Of a stretch of 64,000 nt of DNA, positions 18,801 to 29,017 are shown one piece after another. The stretch is from Paraburkholderia saeva (GTDB lineage: Bacteria; Pseudomonadota; Gammaproteobacteria; Burkholderiales; Burkholderiaceae), in contig NZ_CAJQZC010000001.1 in the NCBI RefSeq assembly GCF_907164555.1, positions 186,001-250,000 on the forward strand. Reading direction: 5' to 3'. Within the stretch, counting starts at the first letter, position 1. The number at the start of each line of letters is the position of its first letter. Both the position numbers and the translations under genes were made by a program. A model generated the notes under the pieces. It saw nothing but the letters and a program-made list of their open reading frames with translations. It did not search any database and had not been told where the DNA came from.

Positions 18801-20127
18801 AACGCTGCTCGGCGGCGGCTTCGCCAGCGTCGGGTTTTTCGCGCTCGATTTCGATCACGTAGTTCGCAACGAGTCCGCGCGGGTTGAAGCGAACGAGGTT
18901 GTTCAGCAGCCTGCGCGGCAACGGCAGTGCGCGGCTGAATTCCGCGAGGATGCCGAGGTCCACGCGATCGCCACTGACGCTGAGCAGCTGGCCGTACTGG
19001 ACGCTCGCCATCCGGAAGCGGGCGTTCAGCGTCGTGAGCGCGAGCAGGCGCGTGACCGGCGTGCCGTCATCGAGCGCCGGCTGGCCGAGTTCGGCGTGCA
19101 GATCGTTCAGCTGCAAATTGAAGTCGCGGCTCGCCAGATCGACGTGCCACGTAAAACTGGCGACCGGTACGTTGAGCTTTGGTTGCGTCGGATGGACGCG
19201 CATCGACACGTTGGCGCCGGCGAGCTGGCCGCCGGCCGACGTCATCCGCCCTTCGGCGAAGTCGATCCAGATGGCGTTGTCGATGCGGCCCGCGTAGGTC
19301 TCGACCGGGAAATCGATATAACGCGCGAGCGCCGGCAGATCGACCGGGCCGGTCGACAGATACGCGTGGCCTTTCCAGTTGATCGGCTTGCCGACCGCAG
19401 TGAGCGGCGTGTGGCGAAAGTTCGCGCGGAAGTCGAGCGGGCCGTGCAGCACGTTGCCGTCGGCGGGCGCCTGCAGCGCGAAATGATGCACGAAGCCGTC
19501 GTTGAGGATGGCGAGACGGATGTCGCTCAGCCTGATTTCGGGCGCGTCGTGGCGCGCGTCGCGCCAGCGTAGCGTACCGCCGCGCAGCACGATCGCCTGC
19601 TGGCGAAGCAGCCAGGTGGTGAAGGTATCGTTGCCGGTATGGCGGCTCGGCAGCGGCACGCCGGCCACCGAGAGCATGCCGTCGGTGCCGCGCGAGATCA
19701 GGACGTCCGGCTTGTCGACGATCAGGGTCGACAGTACGGGCGAGAACTGCACCAGCGATCGCCACGACAGCGTCGCGGTGGCGTGCGGAATGGTGAGTGC
19801 GGTGTTGCCGTCGCGATCGCGGATCGTGACGTTGGTGATCTCGATGCCGGGCTGAAAGCCGATCCAGTGCGGCTTCAACTGGCCGATATCCAGTTGCGCG
19901 TGCAACTTCGACGAGACGGCGGCTTCGATGCGCGGACGGAACGCGTCGATGTGCGGCAGGACGGCGTAACGCAGACCGAGGAAGAGGCCCACCACGATGA
20001 AGTACACCACCAGCGCGATCGCAAGAACGACGCGCAGCGTGTGGCGCAGCACTACATGGTCGTGCCCGCTGCTGGGCCTGGCGCGTCCGGCTTCGTGCGG
20101 GTCGGCGGATTCGTTTCGCTCGGACAT
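15859..20127 (-). CDS. yhdP: YhdP-family AsmA-like envelope lipid-transport protein
   Basis: Very large (about 1422 residues) inner-membrane-anchored protein of the AsmA-like group (TIGR02099/DUF3971). One N-terminal transmembrane helix (LAIALVVYFIVVGLFLGLRY) precedes a long periplasmic beta-rich body. In E. coli, YhdP works with TamB and YdbH in moving phospholipids to the outer membrane. The open frame extends 75 codons upstream of the chosen start, but that stretch has no family character. The ATG at 20127 begins MSERNESADPHEAGRARP. It is divergent from glnE. Confidence 0.9.
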   Translation of the reverse strand: MSERNESADPHEAGRARPSSGHDHVVLRHTLRVVLAIALVVYFIVVGLFLGLRYAVLPHIDAFRPRIEAAVSSKLHAQLDIGQLKPHWIGFQPGIEITNVTIRDRDGNTALTIPHATATLSWRSLVQFSPVLSTLIVDKPDVLISRGTDGMLSVAGVPLPSRHTGNDTFTTWLLRQQAIVLRGGTLRWRDARHDAPEIRLSDIRLAILNDGFVHHFALQAPADGNVLHGPLDFRANFRHTPLTAVGKPINWKGHAYLSTGPVDLPALARYIDFPVETYAGRIDNAIWIDFAEGRMTSAGGQLAGANVSMRVHPTQPKLNVPVASFTWHVDLASRDFNLQLNDLHAELGQPALDDGTPVTRLLALTTLNARFRMASVQYGQLLSVSGDRVDLGILAEFSRALPLPRRLLNNLVRFNPRGLVANYVIEIEREKPDAGEAAAEQRSGGAEPIVRYHFKGDLQGISVAAQEPPPGLTKLNHPRAGIPGVENLWGHVDADENHGSITLDTAKVAITMPGVFDDPRLMFDRMTGHGHWEIKAAAPGEQHKAFAFTLSDFAVANADAAAKVTANYTNVGHGRGSLDLTAVFDRAAVPAIPRYLPTGISEKLRLYLGHGLQDGMSHGATIDVHGNLDKFPYSRDPTAGVFHIVAPFRGGRFEPSPFPPRTLKDGTPSVWPAFDGIDGTFELKENVLRFDIDRAHYKHVALGKVSGKIDDLGTKASSLVITGDAHGPLADMLDYVNNSALGGVSKHAGEKLHAGGPATLALKLTLPRTPKPHLAVEGTIGFLNNDLAIEKVPPLSQLNGKLHFTEHTAQTDRLSARVLGGDVHASGGYRQDGTYAFDIGGRIGVEAARGLNLRGPVTQVLEHMSGSAPYQMSIHGAKGRQPDITANSDLTGLGLDFPPPFNKPAGEPMPLRFTLRPPTAASLAGNSKAPGKTGASASPAGSTDTTGAGAAGEAGLQRADLTFGPIAATYLLRREPQQPLTVVRGAIGVNKPADLPTEGVTAAVDVERFDADAWRALIAQMRSGSKDAVQPGVPNTTAQQFLPTRFAIHIGTLKLLKRSWDDLVVGASRDAGKWQANIGSSQVSGHVSWLPGATKDSPGTLQARLAKLVIPSTTEKDLLGRAMSVPAQNMPSVDLVVNELIVRERNFGRLEVDAHNFDEGGVPVWQLDKLDISNPDATLTATANWRTDETLAGNIEAAQPRRTALQFKLDIKDTGALLERVGVAHAIKYGSGTLSGQLAWVGGPTTINFPTLDGSLALDLHHGEILKVDPGVAKLLGVVSLQSLARFTTLNFRDVIGEGLPFERITGTAKIDDGLGRTDNFEVVTAPARADMKGTVDLAHETQDLRVHVTPTVSAGAGVIAAAIINPLIGVAALVGDIALSQSISYAFAMDYAITGPWSKPHVERVHDDRGKMAEPVPTAVH

Positions 20128-20371
20128 GCTGCGGCGGGTGGGCGTATGGTAGTTTTGCGGTCTGACGATGAAATGTAACACACGGGCCAACGGCCACGGG
20201 CACTCGGTGAAACGTCCGGCCAGCAAGCCTTGCGACGCAAAACGACAACACGCGGAAGTCATTGCGAAAGCCTGGCTGCCGACTTCGCCGGATTGTTCCG
20301 GCGAGGCTGCCGGTGCTCCTTGCGTCGCGATCGATGAAGCAGAATGAAGCAACGAGCGAGCCAGACTTTAG

Positions 20372-23164
20372 ATGACTGATCCTACCTTGATGAGTTCCGC
20401 CTGGTCGCACTATGCGGCACGTGCCGTGGCGGCCCGACCCGAACTCGCGGCGCGCGTCACGGCGCTCGCCGCTGCGCCCGTCACCCGCGCGCAGATCGAT
20501 GCGCGGCTTGCCGAGCTGACTGGCACGACCGGCGCCGCGTCCGCCGCGCCGCTCACTGAAGATGCACTGAAAAAGGCGCTGCGCCAGTTGCGCACCGAGG
20601 TGTTCTGCGCCGTGATGGAACGCGACCTGTCGGGGCGCGCGGATGTCGCCGAAGTCACGGGCACGATGACCGATCTCGCCGAAGCGACGATCCAGCGCGC
20701 CCTCGCCGTGCTGTCCGCCGATCTCGAAGCGCTCTATGGCGAGCCGCGTGGCCCGGACGGCGAACGGCTCACGCTCGGTGTGGTCGGCATGGGCAAGCTG
20801 GGCGGGCGCGAACTGAACGTATCGTCGGACATCGACCTGATCTTTCTCTACGAAGAGGATGGCGAGACGGCCGGCGGGCAGCGCTCGGGAATCGCGACGC
20901 AGGATTTCTTCACGCGTCTCGGCAAACGCCTGATCGCCGCGCTCGCCGAAGTGACCGCCGATGGCTACGTCTTTCGCGTCGACATGCGGCTGCGGCCGAA
21001 CGGCGATTCGGGCCCGCTCGTGTGCAGCGTCGGCATGCTCGAAGAGTATTTTTACGTGCAGGGCCGCGAATGGGAGCGCTACGCGTGGATCAAGGGCCGG
21101 CTCGTCTCGGAAGGCGGGAGCGACGCGGCGCAGCGTCTGACGAAGCAGCTTGACGCGATCGTCACGCCGTTCATCTACCGCCGGTATCTGGACTTTGGCG
21201 TGATCGCCGCGATCCGCTCGCTGCATCTGCAGATTCGCCAGGAAGCGCAGCGCCGTGCGTCGATGCGCCCCGACAAGGCCGACGACATCAAGCTCGGACG
21301 TGGCGGCATTCGCGAGATCGAGTTCAGCGCGCAGGTGTTCCAGCTGATTCGCGGCGGCCAGGACGCGGGTTTTCGCGTGCGGCCGACGCTGAAGGTGCTG
21401 CGTCATGCGGCGGCGCACGGCCTGATTGCGCCGGAGGTATGCGTCGAACTCACGCAGGCCTACCGGTTTCTGCGCGATCTCGAACACCGTCTGCAGTACC
21501 GCAACGACGCGCAGACCCACGCGATGCCCGTCGACCCCGAAGAACGCGCGCAGCTTGCAAGGACGATGGGCTTTGACGGTTACGACGCGTTGATGGCGGT
21601 GCTCGCCGGACATCGCGAGCGCGTCGAGCGGCAGTTCGACCAGATTTTCGCCGACAAGGTGAGCGGCCAGAACGGCTGCGGTGCGCCCGAGGACGGCGCG
21701 GCGGCATGGGTCTGGAGCAGCGCGCTCGACGACGAAAGCGCCGATGAAGCACTGCGGACCCGCATCGTCGAGCTGGGCGTCGAAGAGCCGGGCGAGCTGC
21801 TGGAGCGGCTGCGTGCCGTGTGGCGTTCGTCGCGATATACGGGGCTCGCCGAGCGCAGCCGGCAGCGCTTCGACATCGTGGCGCAGCGCGCGCTCGAAGC
21901 CGCCCGCACGCTAGAGCCGGCCGCGCGGCGCGGCGATACGCTCGCACGGTTCTTCGATCTGCTCGAAACGGTGAGCCGGCGCGGCGTGTACCTCGCGCTC
22001 TTGACGGAATACCCCGTGGCGCTGCATCGCGTGCTGTCGGTGCTGGGCGCTTCGCGCTGGGCGGCGGGCTACCTGATCCGGCATCCCCAGCTGCTCGACG
22101 AACTGCTCGACGACGAAGCGATCGCGAGCCCGTTCGACTGGCCTGAGTTCAAGCGGACGTTGCGCGGGCGGATCGCCGCGGCGGACGGTGTCGAGCAGCA
22201 GATGGACCTGCTGCGTCACGCGCACCAGGCCGAAGTGTTCCGCATCCTGCTGATCGATCTGGCCGGCCATCTGAGCGTCGAGCACGTGAGCGACCGGCTT
22301 TCCGAACTCGCCGATGCCGTGCTCGACGTGACACTCGAAGCAGTCTGGAAGACCGTGGCGAAGCGCCATCGCGAGGTGCCGCGCTTCGCGGTGATCGCGT
22401 ACGGCAAGCTGGGTGGCAAGGAACTCGGCTACGCGTCGGACCTCGACGTGATCTTCCTGTACGACGACCCCGACGATGCCGCCGCCGACGTTTACGCCAC
22501 GTTCACGCGACGCCTCATCACCTGGCTCACGATGGCGACGGGCGCGGGCACGCTCTTCGACGTCGATCTGCGCCTGCGGCCGAATGGCGAATCGGGGCTG
22601 CTCGTCACGGATCTCGATGCGTTTCGCCGCTACCAGCTGCGAGAAGGCGACGCGGCGAACACCGCGTGGGTGTGGGAGCACCAGGCGCTCTCCCGCGCAC
22701 GTTATTGCGCCGGCGACGCGGAGATCGGCGCGCGCTTCGAAGCGATCCGCGTCCAGGTGCTGACGACGCCGCGCGATGCCGCGCCGCTCGCCGCGGAGAT
22801 CGTCGACATGCGCTCGCGCGTCGAAGCCGGACACCCGAATCGCACCGACCTCTTCGATCTGAAGCACGATCGTGGCGGAATGGTCGATATCGAGTTCACC
22901 GTCCAGTACTGGGTGTTGCTGCACGCGGCGCGTGACCCGGAACTGATCCGCAACACGGGCAACATCGCGCTCCTGCGCGAGGTGTCGCGATTCGGGCTGA
23001 TGAGCGAAGAAGAGGCGGAGACGGTCGGGGCGGCGTACCGGACGTATCGCAAGCTGCAACACCAGCTGCGGCTCGACGGTATGGAAAAGGCGCGGGTCGA
23101 GCCGGAGCGGGTTCAGGCGGAGCGGGACGCGGTGCTGGCGTTGTGGAAACGCGTGTTTGGCTAA
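20372..23164 (+). CDS. glnE: Bifunctional glutamine synthetase adenylyltransferase/deadenylase GlnE
   Basis: Controls nitrogen assimilation by adding or removing AMP on glutamine synthetase in response to PII and glutamine. The 930-residue protein has two nucleotidyltransferase domains. The N-terminal (deadenylylase) one has GMGKLGGRELNVSSDIDLIF; the C-terminal (adenylylase) one has YGKLGGKELGYASDLDVIF. Both keep the DxD metal ligands. The C-terminal helical part is complete. The ATG at 20372 starts MTDPTLMSSAW. Confidence 0.95.
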   Translation: MTDPTLMSSAWSHYAARAVAARPELAARVTALAAAPVTRAQIDARLAELTGTTGAASAAPLTEDALKKALRQLRTEVFCAVMERDLSGRADVAEVTGTMTDLAEATIQRALAVLSADLEALYGEPRGPDGERLTLGVVGMGKLGGRELNVSSDIDLIFLYEEDGETAGGQRSGIATQDFFTRLGKRLIAALAEVTADGYVFRVDMRLRPNGDSGPLVCSVGMLEEYFYVQGREWERYAWIKGRLVSEGGSDAAQRLTKQLDAIVTPFIYRRYLDFGVIAAIRSLHLQIRQEAQRRASMRPDKADDIKLGRGGIREIEFSAQVFQLIRGGQDAGFRVRPTLKVLRHAAAHGLIAPEVCVELTQAYRFLRDLEHRLQYRNDAQTHAMPVDPEERAQLARTMGFDGYDALMAVLAGHRERVERQFDQIFADKVSGQNGCGAPEDGAAAWVWSSALDDESADEALRTRIVELGVEEPGELLERLRAVWRSSRYTGLAERSRQRFDIVAQRALEAARTLEPAARRGDTLARFFDLLETVSRRGVYLALLTEYPVALHRVLSVLGASRWAAGYLIRHPQLLDELLDDEAIASPFDWPEFKRTLRGRIAAADGVEQQMDLLRHAHQAEVFRILLIDLAGHLSVEHVSDRLSELADAVLDVTLEAVWKTVAKRHREVPRFAVIAYGKLGGKELGYASDLDVIFLYDDPDDAAADVYATFTRRLITWLTMATGAGTLFDVDLRLRPNGESGLLVTDLDAFRRYQLREGDAANTAWVWEHQALSRARYCAGDAEIGARFEAIRVQVLTTPRDAAPLAAEIVDMRSRVEAGHPNRTDLFDLKHDRGGMVDIEFTVQYWVLLHAARDPELIRNTGNIALLREVSRFGLMSEEEAETVGAAYRTYRKLQHQLRLDGMEKARVEPERVQAERDAVLALWKRVFG

Positions 23165-23172
23165 TGGAGGGT

Positions 23173-23198
23173 GCGGCGCGTGATGTTATTCGCGCCGC
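23173..23198. terminator. Stem-loop between convergent glnE and recN
   Basis: An 8-bp GC-only perfect inverted repeat (GCGGCGCG and CGCGCCGC, ten-base loop) lies in the 53-base gap between the two convergent stops. It lacks a T tract on either strand, so it may slow or protect transcript ends rather than be a classic intrinsic terminator. Confidence 0.4.
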
Positions 23199-23217
23199 GT
23201 GACGCTGTTCGTACTAT

Positions 23218-24891
23218 TTACGCCGTCAACATTTCCTTTGCGTGCTTGCGGGTGGTCGCCGTGATCTCGATGCCGCCGAGCATTCGCGCGACTTCCTCGA
23301 TACGGCTCGACCGGTCGAGCGACGTGACGCTGCTGGTTGTGCCGCCCTTGCCATTGCCGCTCTTCGCCACCTGGAAGTGATGATCGCCGCGCGCCGCAAC
23401 CTGCGGCAAATGCGTGACGCACAGCACCTGACGGTCGCGTCCCAGCTGATGCAGCAGCCGTCCGACGACTTCCGCGACGCTGCCGCCAATTCCCGTGTCC
23501 ACTTCGTCGAAAATGAGCGTCGGCGTGAGGCTCGCCGCGCTTGCGATCACGGCGAGCGCAAGACTGATCCGCGCGAGCTCACCGCCCGACGCGACTTTCG
23601 CGAGCGGCCGCAGCGGAACGCCCGCGTGACCCGCGACGCGAAACTCGATCTGCTCCATGCCGTGTGCGCCGCCTTCCTGAAGCGGCACGAGCGCGACTTC
23701 GAAGCTGCCGCCCGTCATCGACAGTTCCTGCATACCTGTCGTTACCGCTGAACCGAGCGCTTTGGCGGCCTTCGCGCGCGCTTTCGACAGTATCTTTGCT
23801 TCGGCGTGGTACGCGTCTTTCGCTTTTGATTCGGCGGCGCGCAGGCTGTCGAGATCCGCGGCGGCATCGAGCGCGGCGAGTTGCGCGCGACGGGTGTCGT
23901 GTTCCTCGGGCAGCGTTTCCGGTTGCAGACGGAATTTGCGCGCCATCGAATGCAGCGCTTCAAGGCGTTTCTCGACCTGGGCGAGCCGGTCGGGATCGAG
24001 CTCGAGCCGCTGCGCGTAATGCGAAAGCGAGTAGGCCGCTTCCTGCAGCTGGATTTCGGCGGGTTCGAGCGCGGCGAGCGTGTCGTTGAGCGCGGGATCG
24101 ATCTCCGCGAGACTGCGCACCTTCGAGATGATCGCGCCGAGATGCGTGATCATCGCCTCGTCGGATTCCGACAGCGCGCCGAGCGCGCCCTGCACGCCTT
24201 CGATCAGACTCGCCGAGTGCGACAGACGGTGATGTTCGGCGTTGACCTCTTCCCATTCGCCCGGCTGCGGCGCGAGCTTGTCGAGTTCGGTGAGCTGCCA
24301 GGCGAGACGTTCGCGCTCGAGTTGCAGTTCGCGATCGCGTGTCTGCGCGATTTCGACCGCCTGCGCCGCTTCGCGCCAGTTGCGCCAGGCGCGTGTGACG
24401 CTCGACGCCGTATCGAGCAGGCCGGCATGCGTGTCGAACAGTTCGCGCTGCGCGTCGGGGCGCATCAGTAACTGGTGTGCGTGCTGCCCGTGAATATCGA
24501 CGAGCATTTCACCGACTTCGCGCAGCTGTGCGAGCGTGGCCGCCGTGCCGTTGATGAAAGCGCGCGAGCGGCCGTTCGAGTCGATCACCCGACGCAGCAT
24601 GACCGTGCTGCCGTGGTCGTCGTCGGGGTCGGTTGCCGTGCCGAGCGCCTGCTCCTCAAGCCAGTGTTCGACCTGTGCGTGCGTTGCGAACTCGGCGGTA
24701 ATGTCGGCGCGCGATTCGCCGGTGCGCACGACGCTCGCGTCGGCGCGGGCGCCGAGCGCCAGCGCGAGCGCGTCGATCAGGATCGACTTGCCCGCACCCG
24801 TTTCACCGGAGAAAACCGTAAAGCCGCTGTCGAATTCAAGATCGAGCGCCGCGACGATCACGAAGTCGCGTATCGAGAGATGGCGAAGCAT
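23218..24891 (-). CDS. recN: DNA repair protein RecN
   Basis: SMC-like ATPase used in double-strand break repair. Walker A is GETGAGKS at residues 29-36. A long coiled-coil middle region (about 150-370) follows, then the ABC signature region near VASGGELARISLAL and Walker B LIFDEVDTGIGG. The start at 24891 (MLRHLSIRDFVIV) matches the family; the frame extends 11 codons upstream without support. Length 557 residues. It lies 185 bases downstream of nadK, a common pairing. Confidence 0.95.
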   Translation of the reverse strand: MLRHLSIRDFVIVAALDLEFDSGFTVFSGETGAGKSILIDALALALGARADASVVRTGESRADITAEFATHAQVEHWLEEQALGTATDPDDDHGSTVMLRRVIDSNGRSRAFINGTAATLAQLREVGEMLVDIHGQHAHQLLMRPDAQRELFDTHAGLLDTASSVTRAWRNWREAAQAVEIAQTRDRELQLERERLAWQLTELDKLAPQPGEWEEVNAEHHRLSHSASLIEGVQGALGALSESDEAMITHLGAIISKVRSLAEIDPALNDTLAALEPAEIQLQEAAYSLSHYAQRLELDPDRLAQVEKRLEALHSMARKFRLQPETLPEEHDTRRAQLAALDAAADLDSLRAAESKAKDAYHAEAKILSKARAKAAKALGSAVTTGMQELSMTGGSFEVALVPLQEGGAHGMEQIEFRVAGHAGVPLRPLAKVASGGELARISLALAVIASAASLTPTLIFDEVDTGIGGSVAEVVGRLLHQLGRDRQVLCVTHLPQVAARGDHHFQVAKSGNGKGGTTSSVTSLDRSSRIEEVARMLGGIEITATTRKHAKEMLTA

Positions 24892-25076
24892 GGAGTCTGG
24901 TCTGGTTAGCTGTTTTGGCGGCAAATTCGATGCGCGGATAAGGCAAAGTGTCCCTGCGCGGCGTTACGTTTTCGCGTGCTGCATTTTTGCGTCGTGGGCC
25001 GTTTGCACGGTCGTTCGCGTCGACCCGTCGGCGGGCCGCCCACGCAAACGCCCGGCGAAACGTTGACGCGGGTGAT

Positions 25077-25979
25077 TTACGTCGGCGGATCGTCGGCGAG
25101 CGACGGGTGCTCGTTCCAGTGCAGCTTCTTGCGCAGCGTCGCGTAATAGCTGTAGCCGACCGGATGCAGGAACGGCACGGTATGGCGCGAGCGCCGGACG
25201 TCGATCGTATCGTTCAGCTCCAGCGCCGTGAACGACTGCATGTCGAAGTTCACGTTGACGTCGCGGCCCGAAATGATCTGGATGCTGACGGCGGAGTCGT
25301 CCGGAATCACGATCGGACGGTTCGACAGGGCGTGCGGCGCAATCGGCACGAGCACGAGGCCTTGCAGCTGCGGATGCAGGATTGGCCCCGCCGACGAAAG
25401 CGCGTACGCCGTCGAGCCGGTCGGCGTGGCGACGATCAGGCCGTCCGAGCGCTGGTTGTACATGAAGCGCCCGTCAACATAGACGCGCAGTTCCGCCATG
25501 CCCGAGAAACCGCTCCGGTTGACCACCACGTCGTTGAACGCCAGCGCGTGATAGATCGGCTCGCCGTCGCGCATGATGCGGGCTTCGAGCAGTGTGCGCT
25601 CTTCGCGCTCGAAACTGCCCGCCAGCATCTGCGGGACGATTTCCTGCATGTCCGAAATCGGAATATCCGTGATGAAACCCAGCCGGCCATGGTTGATGCC
25701 GATCAGCGGCGTTTGGTAGGGCGCGAGCTGGCGCCCGATGCCAAGCATCGTGCCATCGCCGCCCAGCACGACCGCGACGTCCGCGCGCGTGCCAATCTCG
25801 TCGGGACGCAGCGCCGGATAACCGGTCGCGCCGATTTCATGGGCGGTCTCCGTTTCGAACACGACGTCGAAGCCGCGGCGCGCGATGCACGACGCGAGCG
25901 CCGTCAGCGGCTCGCCGATGCCTGGCGTATTGCTGCGCCCAACTAGCGCAACGGTCTTGAACTGGCTGGTTACTTGCAT
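25077..25979 (-). CDS. nadK: NAD kinase
   Basis: Phosphorylates NAD to NADP. The GGDGT motif that forms the nucleotide site is at residues 73-77. The conserved GRLGFITDI and FNDVVVNR segments, the [16 protein letters not shown] loop and the C-terminal beta-propeller-like domain are present. 300 residues is the normal length. Divergent from hrcA and upstream of recN. Confidence 0.95.
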   Translation of the reverse strand: MQVTSQFKTVALVGRSNTPGIGEPLTALASCIARRGFDVVFETETAHEIGATGYPALRPDEIGTRADVAVVLGGDGTMLGIGRQLAPYQTPLIGINHGRLGFITDIPISDMQEIVPQMLAGSFEREERTLLEARIMRDGEPIYHALAFNDVVVNRSGFSGMAELRVYVDGRFMYNQRSDGLIVATPTGSTAYALSSAGPILHPQLQGLVLVPIAPHALSNRPIVIPDDSAVSIQIISGRDVNVNFDMQSFTALELNDTIDVRRSRHTVPFLHPVGYSYYATLRKKLHWNEHPSLADDPPT

Positions 25980-26283
25980 GCCGGCATTACACCATAGCTG
26001 TGCGTCGAAAAGAACCTTTCACCTTGCCACCCGAACGGCGCGCTGGCCGGCATACCGGGCGGCGCGGCACTGGCACGGGCGCCTGGCGGCACCCCTGGCC
26101 GCCGGCGGGCGCAGCCGCACGGCCGGCGCGGGTTTGTCGCTAGAATGGTGAATCCCTGATGCCCAGCATGCCTCGCCGCTCGATGCCGTACCGCCGCACG
26201 CAGGTCGCCGCGCACCGGCGAGCGCTGCGAAAGGTTTTCTGATTGCTCCCTGAAGTACCGCCGTTGAGCTAAAATTTTCCGTC
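25980..26283. other. Intergenic region between divergent nadK and hrcA
   Basis: No gene is supported. It is very GC-rich with several overlapping inverted repeats (for example around 26090-26130). TAAAAT at 26270-26275 lies only eight bases before the hrcA ATG. TAGAAT at 26141-26146 is another possible -10 without a -35. No CIRCE operator was found here. Confidence 0.5.
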
Positions 26284-27303
26284 ATGCTAGATCCTCGCGC
26301 ACAAACCCTCCTCAAAACGCTGATCGAGCGCTATATCGCCGAAGGTCAGCCGGTCGGCTCGCGCACGCTTTCCCGCTATTCGGGCCTCGAGCTTAGCCCG
26401 GCGACGATCCGCAACGTGATGTCGGACCTCGAGGACCTCGGCCTTGTGATCAGCCCGCATACGTCGGCCGGACGCATTCCGACCCCGCGCGGCTATCGTC
26501 TCTTCGTCGATACGATGCTGACCGTCGAATCCGCCGCTGACGAAGAAGCGGTCATGCGCACGGTCAAGACCACGCTCCAGGGCGGCGAGCCGCAGAAAAT
26601 CGTCGCCGCGGCGGCGAGCGTGCTGTCCAGCCTGTCGCAGTTCGCGGGCGTCGTGCTGACGCCGCGGCGCAGCCACGTCTTCAAGCAGATCGAATTCATG
26701 CGCCTGTCCGACAAGCGCATCCTGCTCATCATCGTGACGCCGGAAGGCGATGTGCAGAACCGCATCATGGCCACGCAGCGCGACTTCTCGCCGTCGCAGC
26801 TCGTCGAGGCCTCCAATTACATCAACGCGCACTTCGCGGGTCTCTCTTTCGACGAGGTGCGCCGGCGCCTGCGCGACGAGATCGACGAACTGCGCGGCGA
26901 CATGACCACGCTGATGCACGCGGCCGTGACCGCCAGCACCGACGACACCGACACGGGCGAGACCGTGCTGATTTCGGGTGAGCGCAATCTGCTCGAAGTC
27001 GCCGACCTTTCGTCTGACATGGCACGGCTGCGCAAGCTTTTCGATGTATTTGACCAGAAGACCAGCCTCCTTCAATTGCTCGACGTATCGAGTCACGCGC
27101 AGGGCGTGCAGATTTTCATCGGCGGCGAATCGAATCTCGTGCCGATCGAAGAAATGAGCGTTGTGACCGCGCCCTACGAAGTGAACGGAAAGATTGTCGG
27201 CACGCTCGGCGTGATCGGGCCGACGCGCATGGCCTACAACCGTGTCATTCCGATCGTCGACATCACCGCGCGGCTGCTTTCGATGAGCCTCAGCCAGCAG
27301 TAA
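26284..27303 (+). CDS. hrcA: Heat-inducible transcription repressor HrcA
   Basis: Represses chaperone genes by binding the CIRCE operator and senses chaperone load through GroEL. The N-terminal winged helix ([20 protein letters not shown]..., then GSRTLSR and [16 protein letters not shown]) is followed by a GAF-like domain; 339 residues. The start is the standard family one, but there is no Shine-Dalgarno sequence and a -10-like TAAAAT lies just upstream, so the mRNA may be nearly leaderless. No CIRCE site is visible in this window, so its targets (probably groESL) lie elsewhere. Confidence 0.94.
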   Translation: MLDPRAQTLLKTLIERYIAEGQPVGSRTLSRYSGLELSPATIRNVMSDLEDLGLVISPHTSAGRIPTPRGYRLFVDTMLTVESAADEEAVMRTVKTTLQGGEPQKIVAAAASVLSSLSQFAGVVLTPRRSHVFKQIEFMRLSDKRILLIIVTPEGDVQNRIMATQRDFSPSQLVEASNYINAHFAGLSFDEVRRRLRDEIDELRGDMTTLMHAAVTASTDDTDTGETVLISGERNLLEVADLSSDMARLRKLFDVFDQKTSLLQLLDVSSHAQGVQIFIGGESNLVPIEEMSVVTAPYEVNGKIVGTLGVIGPTRMAYNRVIPIVDITARLLSMSLSQQ

Positions 27304-27467
27304 CACTCCGCGTGCACTGCACTTCGCGCATCGCATGAGACACATGATGCGCGACGGCGCGCACCGCGCCAACTGGCCGGATGGCCAGGTATCGGTGGAA
27401 AACCGGGCCGCTATAATGGGCTCCACCTGAACCGTTTCCCCGCAGCACGCCACCGGGCCAACTGAAT

Positions 27468-28547
27468 ATGCGTTTCGATCTCGAGCGGCCTTCGCAGTCC
27501 GCCACGTCACATCGTGTCGCGGTGTTGCTGATCAACCTCGGCACGCCGGATGCTCCGACGCCGCGTGCCGTGCGCCGTTACCTCGCGCAGTTTCTGTCCG
27601 ATCCGCGCGTGGTCGAGATTCCGGCCGTGATCTGGCAGGTGATTCTGCGTCTGTTGATCCTGCCGTTCCGCGGGCGCGCATCGGCAAAGAAATACGCGGC
27701 TGTGTGGATGCCGGAGGGTTCGCCGCTGCGTGTCCATACGGAAAAACAGGTGGAAGCGCTGCGTCACCTGCTGCATCTGAACGACTATCAGGTGATCGTC
27801 GATTACGCGATGCGCTACGGCACACCGGGCATTCCCGCGATGCTGAATCAGCTGAAACTGTCGGGCGCCGACCGTGTGCTGCTGATGCCGATGTATCCGC
27901 AGTACTCGTCGTCCACCACGGCCACGGCGTTCGACGATGCGTTCGTGGCGCTGCGGCGCATGCGCAACCAGCCGGAAATCCGCACGGTGCGTCACTATTG
28001 CGACCATCCGGCGTATATCGCGGCGCTGGCCGCGCAGGTACGTCACTACTGGCAGACGCACGGCCAGCCGGACTTCGCGAACGGCGACAAGCTGGTGCTG
28101 AGTTTTCACGGCGTGCCGAAACGCACGCTCGACCTCGGCGATCCGTATCACGAGCAATGCCAGCAGACGGGTGCGCTCCTGATGAACGCACTGCATCTGT
28201 CGCCGGTGGAATGCAGGATCACGTTCCAGTCGCGTTTTGGGCGCGCCGAGTGGCTGCAGCCCTATACGGCGCCCACATTGAAAGAGCTCGGGCTCGCAGG
28301 CGTGCGCCGGGCGGACGTGTTTTGCCCCGGTTTCACGGCGGATTGTCTGGAGACGATCGAAGAGATCGGGCTCGAGGTGCGCGACGAGTTTCTGCACGCG
28401 GGCGGCAAGGAGTTTCACCGGATCCCGTGCGTCAATGCTTCGTCGCCGTGGATCGCGGCGCTGGGTGAAATCGTCGCGCAACATCTGCAAGGCTGGCCGG
28501 TCATCCAGCCCGCGCCGGTGCAGGGCGCGGCAGTGGCTCAGGCCTGA
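27468..28547 (+). CDS. hemH: Ferrochelatase HemH
   Basis: Inserts ferrous iron into protoporphyrin IX, the last step of haem synthesis. Family motifs are [11 protein letters not shown] at the N-terminus, [20 protein letters not shown] (the active-site His) and [15 protein letters not shown]. 359 residues, normal length. A perfect TATAAT at 27412-27417 may be its -10 box. It lies between hrcA and hslR, a conserved betaproteobacterial order. Confidence 0.95.
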   Translation: MRFDLERPSQSATSHRVAVLLINLGTPDAPTPRAVRRYLAQFLSDPRVVEIPAVIWQVILRLLILPFRGRASAKKYAAVWMPEGSPLRVHTEKQVEALRHLLHLNDYQVIVDYAMRYGTPGIPAMLNQLKLSGADRVLLMPMYPQYSSSTTATAFDDAFVALRRMRNQPEIRTVRHYCDHPAYIAALAAQVRHYWQTHGQPDFANGDKLVLSFHGVPKRTLDLGDPYHEQCQQTGALLMNALHLSPVECRITFQSRFGRAEWLQPYTAPTLKELGLAGVRRADVFCPGFTADCLETIEEIGLEVRDEFLHAGGKEFHRIPCVNASSPWIAALGEIVAQHLQGWPVIQPAPVQGAAVAQA

Positions 28548-28609
28548 TGCTGACAACGGACCATGGATCGGGAACGGGTTGAACAACCTGTCAGAACGGA
28601 AGTGCTTCA

Positions 28610-29017
28610 ATGAACTGCAGGATTGATACCGAACCCGGTGCGCGACTGCGCATCGACAAGTGGCTGTGGGCCGCGCGCTTCTTCAAGACGCGCTCGCTCG
28701 CGGCAGACGCGGTCGAGAAAGGGCGCGTGCGGATCGGCGGCGCGACGGTCAAGCCATCGAAGGATGTGCGGGTGGGCGACTCGGTCGAAATCCAGATCGA
28801 GCAGATTGTGTGGCAACTGGAAGTGCTGGGTATCTGCGATGTGCGCGGCCCGGCGAGCGTCGCACAGACGCTTTACGCGGAAACATCTGAAGGCAGGGAA
28901 AAGCGGCTGGCGGAGCAGGACCGGCGCAGGACATATCGTGAGCCGGCCGCCAGCATGCACGGACGGCCGACCAAACGCGACCGGCGCGTTATCGACAAAC
29001 TTTCAGGTGGGGATTGA
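28610..29017 (+). CDS. hslR: RNA-binding S4-domain protein, Hsp15-like
   Basis: Hsp15 homologue of 135 residues that binds free 50S subunits carrying nascent chains and helps recycle them after heat stress. The S4 domain covers about residues 13-75 (LRIDKWLWAARFFKTRSLA, then GRVRIGG and VKPSKDVRVGD) and the tail is basic (RPTKRDRR). GGAAG precedes the ATG. Its place beside hemH and upstream of grpE/dnaK fits a stress role, but no sigma-32 promoter was seen directly before it. Confidence 0.9.
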   Translation: MNCRIDTEPGARLRIDKWLWAARFFKTRSLAADAVEKGRVRIGGATVKPSKDVRVGDSVEIQIEQIVWQLEVLGICDVRGPASVAQTLYAETSEGREKRLAEQDRRRTYREPAASMHGRPTKRDRRVIDKLSGGD

